11,543 nucleotides of DNA, taken from positions 1 through 11,543 of the forward strand of contig CAKTYF010000062.1 in NCBI GenBank assembly GCA_934631995.1, written 5' to 3'. The stretch is from an uncultured Eggerthellaceae bacterium (GTDB taxonomy: Bacteria; Actinomycetota; Coriobacteriia; Coriobacteriales; Eggerthellaceae). Position 1 is the first letter of the stretch, and the number at the start of each line of letters is the position of its first letter. The notes below the pieces were generated by a model. It did no database searches and had not been told where the DNA came from. It was given only the letters and a program-made list of their open reading frames with translations. Below, one piece after another: positions 1 to 5,839 of this stretch. Both the position numbers and the translations under genes were made by a program.

Positions 1-8
1 CCGCTTTA

Positions 9-180
9 CCCCCCCCTTAGGGGGACAGCTGAATGGGGTGGAAATCCCCAACGAGTGGGTCACCGTGATGCATTCGATCCTTTCAAGGACAATGCTCAGT
101 CGGAACGCTGAGCGGTGCAGGGGGAACCGCCGTCACCGGGGATCCGCTCGCAAATGTAAGTCGAAGCATAAGCCCGGTGC
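9..180 (+). promoter_or_regulatory. Cobalamin-class riboswitch-like leader
   Basis: This is a structured 5' leader upstream of the large surface protein. What is seen: a hairpin TGGGG (34-38)/CCCCA (46-50) closing a purine-rich loop; the stretch 51-67, which reads like the conserved core after that stem in cobalamin riboswitches (AACG..., then a CACCGTGA-like end); a long stem starting GCATT (70-74)/AATGC (91-95); and a B12-box-like AGTCGGAACGC at 98-108 flanked by GCTCAG/CTGAGC (94-99/108-113). Downstream come a hairpin GCGGT/ACCGC (112-116/126-130) and a stem CACCGGG/CCCGGTG (134-140/173-179). The order of these parts matches the cobalamin aptamer family, and a terminator follows. A second weak B12-box-like stretch lies near 159-170, so the exact fold and 3' limit are uncertain. 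The promoter must lie before the window. The ligand assignment is inference from motif resemblance; a variant corrinoid aptamer or another structured leader is possible. Confidence 0.62.
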
Positions 181-190
181 TCGGCTCATA

Positions 191-230
191 AACGCCCGCG
201 TGTCTCGCGATGAGACCCATGGGCGTTTTT
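191..230 (+). terminator. Intrinsic terminator in the riboswitch leader (expression platform)
   Basis: The stem AACGCCC (191-197)/GGGCGTT (221-227) encloses an inner stem GTCTC (202-206)/GAGAC (212-216) with a 5-nt loop, and runs into TTTTT (226-230). It sits after the aptamer-like region and before the ribosome binding site of the downstream gene. That is the position of the off-state hairpin in a transcription-attenuating riboswitch. No clearly competing antiterminator could be drawn by eye. Confidence 0.75.
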
Positions 231-256
231 CATTTTCAAGGCACTATTGAAAAGGG

Positions 257-276
257 AAAAGAAAAGAAAAGAAAAG
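257..276 (+). repeat. Tandem AAAAG pentanucleotide tract beside the ribosome binding site
   Basis: Four perfect AAAAG units run from 257 to 276, with a fifth unit at 250-254 separated by GG. The tract merges into the Shine-Dalgarno sequence GGAAGGG (276-282), six bases before the ATG at 289. A five-base repeat between terminator and start codon can change copy number by slippage. It would change leader length, and the frame of any initiation at the TTG at 247, but not the frame from ATG 289. Whether it varies is unknown. Confidence 0.6.
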
Positions 277-288
277 GAAGGGTGTGAA

Positions 289-3200
289 ATGAAGAAAGCT
301 AAAAAGCTTATCAGCGTTGCGCTTTCGCTTTGCTTGGCGACAATGATGGTTCCTGCGACCGCATTCGCCGAAGCAGCTGATGCCGCTGGATCCGCGGACG
401 TTCCTGAAAACCTGCGACTAAGCGATATGCGATTCGCCGATAGTACACAATTCACGTGGGCGACTGCCTATCCTATTGAGGGAGGATTCGACCCCGCGAA
501 ACCAGATGTCAATCTTGTCATCAATGAAGCAGATAGCCAGTTTGCTATGCATGCTTCGCTGGGAACGGGGGTAACGGGCGAGATTACCGCAGAGTACACC
601 GACGTAGATGGTGTTGCCCAATCGGTGGTAATCGATCCGGAAGCTGATGAAAACAATGCCGCTTATCTGCGTAAGGTTTTCAAGAAGGCCGATTACAATC
701 CAGTTGACATGATTGTCAAAGTTGGCGGCGAAAAGGCCTACACTGTTCATATCAAGCGTCGCGCTACCGTTCCGAACGTGAAGGTGGAAGGCGCAAGTGG
801 ATTGGGCTTTTTCCAGAAAAACAAGTACGAATACAACCTGGAAACCACCAACGACAGCTTTACTATCACACCGGATTTCACCAACAATACCGATGGATAC
901 AATCAAGAGAACATGTTAATCACGGGCACGGGTACCGTGACCCCGACCTGGGACGAGAACGGCAAGGCCGATGTTGCTATAACCATCGCCGATAAAGACG
1001 GCAAGGCGGTTGCAAGCACGTATACGTTCCATGTGCAGCATTATGATACGGCAAAAGCTCAAGCCGTTGTTGCCCAAATCGACGCCATTGGCACGGTTGA
1101 TTTGACCAAGGAAGCTCAAATCACCGACGCGCGTGCTGCCTACGAGGCGCTGCCTGCGAAACTTCAGCCCGAAGTGACTAACATCAGGACTTTGGAGGCT
1201 GCGGAGTTGGCGCTGAGCTCGCTGAAGAACCCCGAAGGCTCTTTGGAAGAAGTTGTTATCGCTGGAGGCTATAGCAAGTCTGACGCAAGCTATATGACGC
1301 CTGCCTTTAGCCCCTCGGTGCGCGATTACGAAGTGCACCAGTATGATAGCGTCAAGGAATTGTTCGTTACGGCGAAGGATGCCTACAAGGACACCCCCAT
1401 TACCGTAACGTACAAGAACGCGAACACGGGCGAGACAGTTACCAGCAACATTAAGTCGGGCAAAGACCTCTATCTGAGCTTCTTCTCGCCATCGGGCTAC
1501 ACTTCTAATTCCCTGATGTTGAATGTGGGCGGCGACAAGTATCGCTTTACCGTGTACAAGACCCCCTCTGTTGATTCGCTTAGCTTGAAGGTGGGTTCTA
1601 AGACCACTGAGCTGCTCAACGAAGATTCGGGCCTGGGAAGCAAAACGGGCCAAAGCTTCTCTGTTGCCGCTAAGCCGGGCGATGCCTTGAGTGCGTCGTT
1701 CACCACGTGGAATACCTCCATGAACATGACAGCTTCGGTGACCGAGCCCGAGTGGAAAGATCATGCGGCTCAGGTAACGGTGAACGTATCTTACGACGAT
1801 TACCCCGACACGAAGCCGTACCAGGCGTTTGTGTCTTTGTTCGAGACTCCATCGAAGATTGAAATTTTGAAGGCTCCCGACAAAACCGAATACCGGCTGG
1901 GCGAGAGCTTGGATGCCACTGGCATGGAGGTTCGCGCGACGTACGCTAATGGCGATACGGTTATGGTGAACAACGATGACCTGACGCTTCAGGCCGCTGG
2001 CTTGAATAAGATGCGCGTTTCGTATCATGGAGTTTCGACCGAGCAGAATATTTCCATTGCGCTTACTTTCTCGGGGTCGGGCACCGAGGAAGACCCCTAT
2101 GTGATTTCCACTACCGATCAAATTGACGACTTCGCTTTTGCCGTTAACGGAGGCGAAGGCTTCGAAGGCAAGTATTTTGCTCTGGGCGCGGATGTTACGC
2201 TGCCAGCCAATTGGAAGCCGGCGGGCTGCATGATTGATGAGTCGCTCAAGAGCATCAAGGCGGGCAAGAACATCAATCCCTTCTTGGGCACGTTTGACGG
2301 TAAGGGTTACACGGTGACGGTCCCTGCTGGTCAAAAGCCGCTTTTCGGCTACGTAAAGGGTGCAACGATCAAGAATCTGAACATTTACGGTTCCAAAATT
2401 GATGGTTACGGCTTGGTCAACAATATGGAAGGCGTTGGCCTTTCCGGCAATGCGGTGACCATTGACAACGTGACTATTTTGAGCGGATCCAAGATTTCGA
2501 AATCCGGTTTCCTGGGTGGTGAATGCACGGAGAGCCCTTATTCCGGTGTTTCGGCATCGTATGAGTCTACCATTACGAATTGCACCATTGAAGAAGGTGT
2601 AATGATTGGCACGTTCAGCCAGATTTGCATTGGCTCCTTCGCTGGTCGATTCCAGGGCACCATTGAAAACTGCGTGAGCTACGCCACCGTGAGGGGTACG
2701 TCGTTTGTTGGCGGTATTATTGGCAGCCGCGACAATGCCATGGGCAACGTGACGGTGAAGAACTGCGCTTTCCATGGAGCGGTTCAGATCGTCAATTCGG
2801 CTAGCGCGGTTAATGCCGGCGGTATTGTGGGCGGAACGTATTACGACAACAATATGATGAGCGCTCCGAACGGCATTCGCGCCAACATCATTGGAAATTA
2901 CTGCGATGGCACCATTAATGGCAAGAACAACGTGGGCGGCATTCTGGGCGGCGACGACATGATTGCTCAGGCGTGGAACTCCTATGAGTTCAAAGACAAC
3001 GTGTTCGAGGGCAATATTACGCGTGGCAATGCGGAATCCACGGGCGCGATTATTGGCTCCTACCGTTCGTTGAACAAGTTCGACAATATTTCCAACAATA
3101 CGTATCTGCCAGGTTGCAGCAGTGCGGTTGACAACATCAAGGCCATTGGCCATGTTGACTACGTTGACACGAACAACGCCGCTATTGTTGCTCAGATCCC

Positions 3201-4029
3201 TGAAGGCGAGAACAGCGTTACGATTGACGGCACGCTGTACTTTAACACCGAGAAGAACACGAAGGGTTGCCCCTCGGTTCAGTGGTGCTCTTGGCAGAGG
3301 GCTTACAACCGCACCGATGACCCGCTGGGTGCCGATGCGGGTAACTTGTTTGGTTTCGTAGCTCCCGCGTTTGAGGTCTCCACGGCTGTTGCTGCTGACG
3401 GCTCCGGTGTTGTTCCCGCTGCCGTGAAGGCCGGCGACACCGTTACGGTGAATGTCTCCGTTGCTGCGAACTACGGCGCGGCGGCGCTGTCTGGCACGCT
3501 GGACTTCGACCCTGCCGTGTTTGAGCTGGTGAGCGTTACGAAGGGCGCGGGCCTGTCCGAGGGCGCGTCGTTCTTGCCGGCCGAGGGCGCTGCTGAAGCC
3601 CTGTTCAGCTTCTACGGCAACGAGGCCGACGCTACCGCTCAGGGCGGCATCGTGGTGGCTACCGTCACACTCAAGGCGCTGAAGGCCGCCGACGCCGCAA
3701 CCATCGGCGTGAAGGACGCTACCGCCGCTGTTGCGGGCGACTCCCTGGATTACCAGGCGACCATGGGCGGCGTCGCGACGCTCGACGTGCTGGCGGACGC
3801 CACGCTGGGCGACGCGAACGGCAACGGCCGCGTGAACATCGTGGACGCGCAAGTGGTCTACGACATGGCGACCGGCGCCTACGGCGCGGATTACGCCGCG
3901 CTGGCGCTTCCCGCCGGCTGGACGCGCGCGACCCTGCTGTGGGCGGCAAACGTCAACGGCGACGACGCCATCGACGCGGTTGACGCCTTTGCTATCCAGC
4001 GCTTCGTGCATTACGGGGCCTGGGCGTAA
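289..4029 (+). CDS. Secreted modular surface protein with cohesin-like and dockerin modules
   Basis: This is a 1246-residue exported protein of unknown partner. The start is ATG 289, with GGAAGGG six bases upstream; a TTG at 247 is in frame but would put a charged 14-residue extension before the signal peptide. Residues 1-27 are a Sec signal peptide (MKKAKK, hydrophobic core, AFA cleavage site). Then follow cadherin-like beta-sandwich modules (about 35-250, with more at 320-500, including FSPSVRDYEV), a three-helix FIVAR-like module (about 255-314), a group-3 bacterial Ig-like domain (about 523-588) and a GLUG/right-handed beta-helix region (about 598-960, repeated GGI(V/I)GG-type turns). The C-terminus has a cohesin-like domain (about 1025-1171) and a dockerin (about 1173-1246) with two calcium-binding repeats, GDANGNGRVNIVDAQ and NVNGDDAIDAVDAF. 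No LPXTG or transmembrane anchor is visible, so display probably depends on the dockerin. No catalytic residues are recognised; adhesion or scaffold assembly is inferred. The last 670 bp are far more GC-rich than the rest. The upstream leader suggests corrinoid-dependent expression. Confidence 0.9.
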   Translation: MKKAKKLISVALSLCLATMMVPATAFAEAADAAGSADVPENLRLSDMRFADSTQFTWATAYPIEGGFDPAKPDVNLVINEADSQFAMHASLGTGVTGEITAEYTDVDGVAQSVVIDPEADENNAAYLRKVFKKADYNPVDMIVKVGGEKAYTVHIKRRATVPNVKVEGASGLGFFQKNKYEYNLETTNDSFTITPDFTNNTDGYNQENMLITGTGTVTPTWDENGKADVAITIADKDGKAVASTYTFHVQHYDTAKAQAVVAQIDAIGTVDLTKEAQITDARAAYEALPAKLQPEVTNIRTLEAAELALSSLKNPEGSLEEVVIAGGYSKSDASYMTPAFSPSVRDYEVHQYDSVKELFVTAKDAYKDTPITVTYKNANTGETVTSNIKSGKDLYLSFFSPSGYTSNSLMLNVGGDKYRFTVYKTPSVDSLSLKVGSKTTELLNEDSGLGSKTGQSFSVAAKPGDALSASFTTWNTSMNMTASVTEPEWKDHAAQVTVNVSYDDYPDTKPYQAFVSLFETPSKIEILKAPDKTEYRLGESLDATGMEVRATYANGDTVMVNNDDLTLQAAGLNKMRVSYHGVSTEQNISIALTFSGSGTEEDPYVISTTDQIDDFAFAVNGGEGFEGKYFALGADVTLPANWKPAGCMIDESLKSIKAGKNINPFLGTFDGKGYTVTVPAGQKPLFGYVKGATIKNLNIYGSKIDGYGLVNNMEGVGLSGNAVTIDNVTILSGSKISKSGFLGGECTESPYSGVSASYESTITNCTIEEGVMIGTFSQICIGSFAGRFQGTIENCVSYATVRGTSFVGGIIGSRDNAMGNVTVKNCAFHGAVQIVNSASAVNAGGIVGGTYYDNNMMSAPNGIRANIIGNYCDGTINGKNNVGGILGGDDMIAQAWNSYEFKDNVFEGNITRGNAESTGAIIGSYRSLNKFDNISNNTYLPGCSSAVDNIKAIGHVDYVDTNNAAIVAQIPEGENSVTIDGTLYFNTEKNTKGCPSVQWCSWQRAYNRTDDPLGADAGNLFGFVAPAFEVSTAVAADGSGVVPAAVKAGDTVTVNVSVAANYGAAALSGTLDFDPAVFELVSVTKGAGLSEGASFLPAEGAAEALFSFYGNEADATAQGGIVVATVTLKALKAADAATIGVKDATAAVAGDSLDYQATMGGVATLDVLADATLGDANGNGRVNIVDAQVVYDMATGAYGADYAALALPAGWTRATLLWAANVNGDDAIDAVDAFAIQRFVHYGAWA

Positions 4030-4079
4030 GATTGCCGACAGGGGATCTTCTCTCCCTGCTGGTGGTCCTTCCTTTCTAA

Positions 4080-4122
4080 GGCGACCCCGGGCTGACCGGC
4101 TCCCGGGGTCGCCTTCGTTTTT
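4080..4122 (+). terminator. Strong intrinsic terminator after the surface protein gene
   Basis: A perfect 12-bp GC-rich stem, GGCGACCCCGGG (4080-4091)/CCCGGGGTCGCC (4102-4113), has a 10-nt loop and is followed by TTCGTTTTT. It begins 50 bases after the stop codon and insulates the surface protein from the ruv operon. Confidence 0.9.
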
Positions 4123-4241
4123 GTTGACAAATTACCCCACCTTTTGTCAACAAAAAAATCCGAGGTGCTGTTTGCCCTCGGATTTTTTATCGGCAGCGTT
4201 GTTGGAGGTTGTTGACAAAAGGTGGGGTAATTTGTCAACAA
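4121..4241. repeat. Palindromic element: two perfect 33-bp inverted arms, each 11+11+11
   Basis: The arm at 4121-4153 is the exact reverse complement of the arm at 4209-4241. Each arm is tripartite: TTGTTGACAAA, an 11-bp core (TTACCCCACCT in the left arm, its complement in the right arm), then TTTGTCAACAA. The outer 11-mers within an arm are themselves exact inverted copies, so the 11-mer occurs four times in 121 bp. The 55 bp between the arms contain a bidirectional terminator. No direct-repeat target duplication is evident (GTTT before, TGCG after), and no ORF lies inside. It could be a REP/MITE-type repeat, a paired protein-binding site or a boundary element; the sequence alone does not decide. 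The right arm abuts the ruvC promoter. Confidence 0.85.
4152..4188. terminator. Bidirectional intrinsic terminator inside the palindromic element
   Basis: AAAAAAATCCGAGG (4152-4165) pairs with CCTCGGATTTTTT (4176-4188) across a 10-nt loop. The A-tract and T-tract make it a terminator on both strands. It is redundant for the + strand gene just upstream, which already has its own terminator at 4080-4122. Confidence 0.8.
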
Positions 4242-4266
4242 TGCGGACGGGGAAATATGCTATTAT
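4232..4266 (+). promoter_or_regulatory. Candidate ruvC operon promoter (extended -10)
   Basis: TGCTATTAT (4258-4266) is an extended -10 with a TATTAT hexamer. A TTGTCA -35-like hexamer (4232-4237) lies within the right arm of the palindromic element. It is 18 bp from an alternative -10, TATGCT (4256-4261), and 23 bp from TATTAT. The LexA-like box begins four bases after the -10, which supports a promoter here. Which hexamers are used is a guess. Confidence 0.5.
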
Positions 4267-4269
4267 ATG

Positions 4270-4283
4270 CGAACAAGTGTTTG
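4270..4283. promoter_or_regulatory. LexA (SOS) operator upstream of ruvC
   Basis: CGAACAAGTGTTTG matches the Gram-positive/actinobacterial LexA box CGAAC-N4-GTTYC at 13 of 14 positions; only the last base differs. It lies just downstream of the extended -10, where bound LexA would block transcription start, and 74 bases before the chosen ruvC start. SOS induction of ruv genes is well established in other bacteria, so the context agrees with the motif. Confidence 0.72.
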
Positions 4284-4356
4284 TTATTTTATAGCATTCG
4301 ACTAAAGCGATGGAGCTTGCGTCAAATCGTTCGTGCAGGGAAGGCGGGTTTGCGTA

Positions 4357-4851
4357 TTGCGGCAAGAGCGCTACATATTGGGAATTGACCCCGGTTTGGC
4401 GAATACCGGCTGGGGCGTTGTCTTGTGGAGTGGCGCGCGTCTTTCCTGCGTGGCGTACGGGTGTGTGTCCACCGATGCGGGCGCACCGCTCGCTCAGCGT
4501 CTGCTAAAGATAAACCAGCAGATAGAAGCCGTGATTGCGCGTTTCTCGCCTGTTGCGGTGGGAATCGAAACGGTGTGGTTCGGGCAGAATATCACGGCGG
4601 CGTTCGCTACGGGGCAGGCACGCGGTGCAGCGTTGGTTGCGTGCGCTCAAGGCGGCCTTGATGTGGGCGAATATACGCCAAAGCAGATTAAGATGGCGGT
4701 TGTAGGTGAAGGCTCGGCAGAAAAAGAGCAGGTCCAGTACATGGTTCGGCAGATTTTAGGGCTTGAGCAAGTCCCTAAGCCCGATCATGCGTCCGACGCT
4801 TTGGCTGCCGCTATTTGCTACACAACGCATCATGGCAGTTTGTCGGGATAG
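4357..4851 (+). CDS. ruvC: Crossover junction endodeoxyribonuclease RuvC
   Basis: RuvC is the Holliday-junction resolvase that makes paired symmetrical nicks as part of the RuvABC complex. The protein opens with the RNase H-like first strand ILGIDPGLANTGWG and contains GIETVWFGQN and PDHASDALAAAICY. Counting from TTG 4357, the catalytic acidic set is D11, E71, H144 and D147; the histidine in the third position matches the Thermus-type active site rather than the four-acid E. coli one. Length is 164 residues, normal for the family. The start is uncertain: no ATG lies near the first strand. GTG 4333 would add eight residues but has no ribosome binding site, whereas TTG 4357 follows GGGAAGGCGGG (4338-4348). 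It is the first gene of ruvCAB, under the LexA-like box at 4270. Confidence 0.93.
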   Translation: MRQERYILGIDPGLANTGWGVVLWSGARLSCVAYGCVSTDAGAPLAQRLLKINQQIEAVIARFSPVAVGIETVWFGQNITAAFATGQARGAALVACAQGGLDVGEYTPKQIKMAVVGEGSAEKEQVQYMVRQILGLEQVPKPDHASDALAAAICYTTHHGSLSG

Positions 4852-4853
4852 TA

Positions 4854-5099
4854 AGCGTTGGCGGCTTTATGGGGCCGGTGGTGCTGGGCACGGTTTCGCA
4901 TGCGGTGTACATCGTGGGTTCGGCGTTTTGGGAGTAACCATTTGTCGTTACGCGCTTTGGCGACCTGCTAGGTGCGGCGTGCATTACGGAAACCGATGTT
5001 CTTGCGCCGCATTTGCCGCTGCGTGCTACGGCAGCCTGCCGGGCGCACAAGCGCCAGCCGTCTTGCGGCCGATACGAGGAAAACGGGAAGGAACAGTTG
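4854..5099 (+). other. Possible decayed reading frame between ruvC and ruvA
   Basis: This is the unusually long 248-bp gap in an otherwise compact operon. The frame shared with ruvA reads a hydrophobic stretch (ATG 4869, MGPVVLGTVSHAVYIVG and on to FWE), then one TAA at 4935-4937, then continues without stops (PFVVTRFGDLLGAACITETD) into the ruvA start. Codon choice on both sides of the stop looks like that of real genes here. It may be a remnant of a membrane-protein gene, a 22-codon peptide ending at 4937, or chance. I do not recognise the family. Confidence 0.25.
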
Positions 5100-5708
5100 A
5101 TGATTGCTTTCTTGAAAGGCATTGTTGCTGCTAAGTTTGCGCAAAAAGCCTACTTGGACGTAAACGGCGTGGGCTTTGAAGTAAACATGTCGCTTACAGG
5201 CATAGCATCGTTGCCCGATGCGGGCTCGTCGGCATCGGTCCTTACGTACTTGCAAACGCGTGATGATGGCATGACGCTGTACGGATTCTCGACCGAAAAG
5301 GAAAAAGCCCTGTTCGAGAAGCTGATTGGTGTATCCGGGGTTGGTCCAAAAGGAGCACTTGCTGCGCTTTCCACATTTTCTCCCGACGATTTAGTAGCGG
5401 CCATTGCTGCGCAAGATGTGGCAAAAGTGTCCAAGATTCCGGGCGTGGGAAAAAAGACAGCATCGCGCATCATCCTTGATTTGAAGGGCTCGTTCGAGAT
5501 GGAAACAAGCCAGTTGCGGATCGATGGCTCCGGTGGCGAAGGTGCGGGTGCAACAGGTACAGCTTCGCAAGATGCGGGCGTTCGCGAGGCACTTTTGTCC
5601 ATGGGATTCGTGACGTCTGAAATTGACCTTGCGCTGAAGGGCGCACCCGAAAACGCCAATGAACAGGTTCTTTTGCAATATGCGCTGAAGCGCCTGGGGT
5701 CGCTGTAA
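5100..5708 (+). CDS. ruvA: Holliday junction branch migration complex subunit RuvA
   Basis: RuvA binds the four-way junction as a tetramer and loads RuvB. At 202 residues it is a normal length. The N-terminal OB-fold domain (MIAFLKGIVAAKF... to LYGFSTEKEKALF) is followed by two helix-hairpin-helix motifs: IGVSGVGPK (about 76-84) and KIPGVGKKTA (112-121). A Gly/Ala-rich linker (about 141-158) leads to domain III (VREALLSMGF... to the C-terminus), which contacts RuvB. ATG 5100 was chosen because AAGGA (5088-5092) stands seven bases before it and because the family begins MI(A/G)xLxG. The same frame is open further upstream to the TAA at 4935, but that upstream part does not resemble RuvA. It is co-transcribed with ruvC and ruvB. 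Confidence 0.96.
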   Translation: MIAFLKGIVAAKFAQKAYLDVNGVGFEVNMSLTGIASLPDAGSSASVLTYLQTRDDGMTLYGFSTEKEKALFEKLIGVSGVGPKGALAALSTFSPDDLVAAIAAQDVAKVSKIPGVGKKTASRIILDLKGSFEMETSQLRIDGSGGEGAGATGTASQDAGVREALLSMGFVTSEIDLALKGAPENANEQVLLQYALKRLGSL

Positions 5709-5719
5709 GGGGATTTACG

Positions 5720-5839
5720 GTGATTGAGTTGGCTCATGGACGCATCAATGATTTTGGTAAAAGCGGTTTCTTAGGGCGGTTTTGCATAGACGGACGTGCG
5801 GTAATAAGCGAAAATGGTGCGTATGAATGGAAACGTTGA
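5720..5839 (+). CDS. Small 39-residue ORF between ruvA and ruvB
   Basis: GTG 5720 follows GGGGA (5709-5713) by six bases, a better ribosome binding site than any visible before ruvB. The ORF starts 11 bases after the ruvA stop and ends at TGA 5837-5839, overlapping the first 26 bases of ruvB in another frame. The product is basic and glycine-rich (VIELAHGRINDFGKSG... ending YEWKR), with no signal peptide or membrane segment, and I do not recognise it. The arrangement suggests translational coupling to ruvB, either through a functional small protein or a leader ORF. It could also be the truncated start of a once longer gene. Confidence 0.45.
   Translation: MIELAHGRINDFGKSGFLGRFCIDGRAVISENGAYEWKR

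Noticed and set aside
38..250. A 70-codon + strand ORF in the leader
   Set aside because: It runs through the structured leader and terminator, is Arg/His/Ser-rich and has no ribosome binding site.
916..4011. A 1031-codon open frame on the - strand opposite the surface protein
   Set aside because: Its composition (very rich in Arg, His, Val, Asn) is that of an antisense shadow. The + strand has a signal peptide, recognisable domains and a ribosome binding site, and the long antisense frame is explained by codon bias.
4121..4241. Repeats considered as a CRISPR array or an insertion sequence
   Set aside because: Only two 33-bp units, in opposite orientation, with no spacer series and no transposase frame; no target-site duplication is visible.
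4811..5122. A 103-codon - strand ORF over the ruvC-ruvA gap
   Set aside because: No ribosome binding site, Thr/Pro/Ser-rich composition, and better explained as the complement of the coding-like + frame there.
4763..5134. A 123-codon + strand ORF overlapping the ruvC end and the ruvA start
   Set aside because: Cys/Arg/Gly-rich random-looking product, overlaps both real genes and has no supporting start signal.
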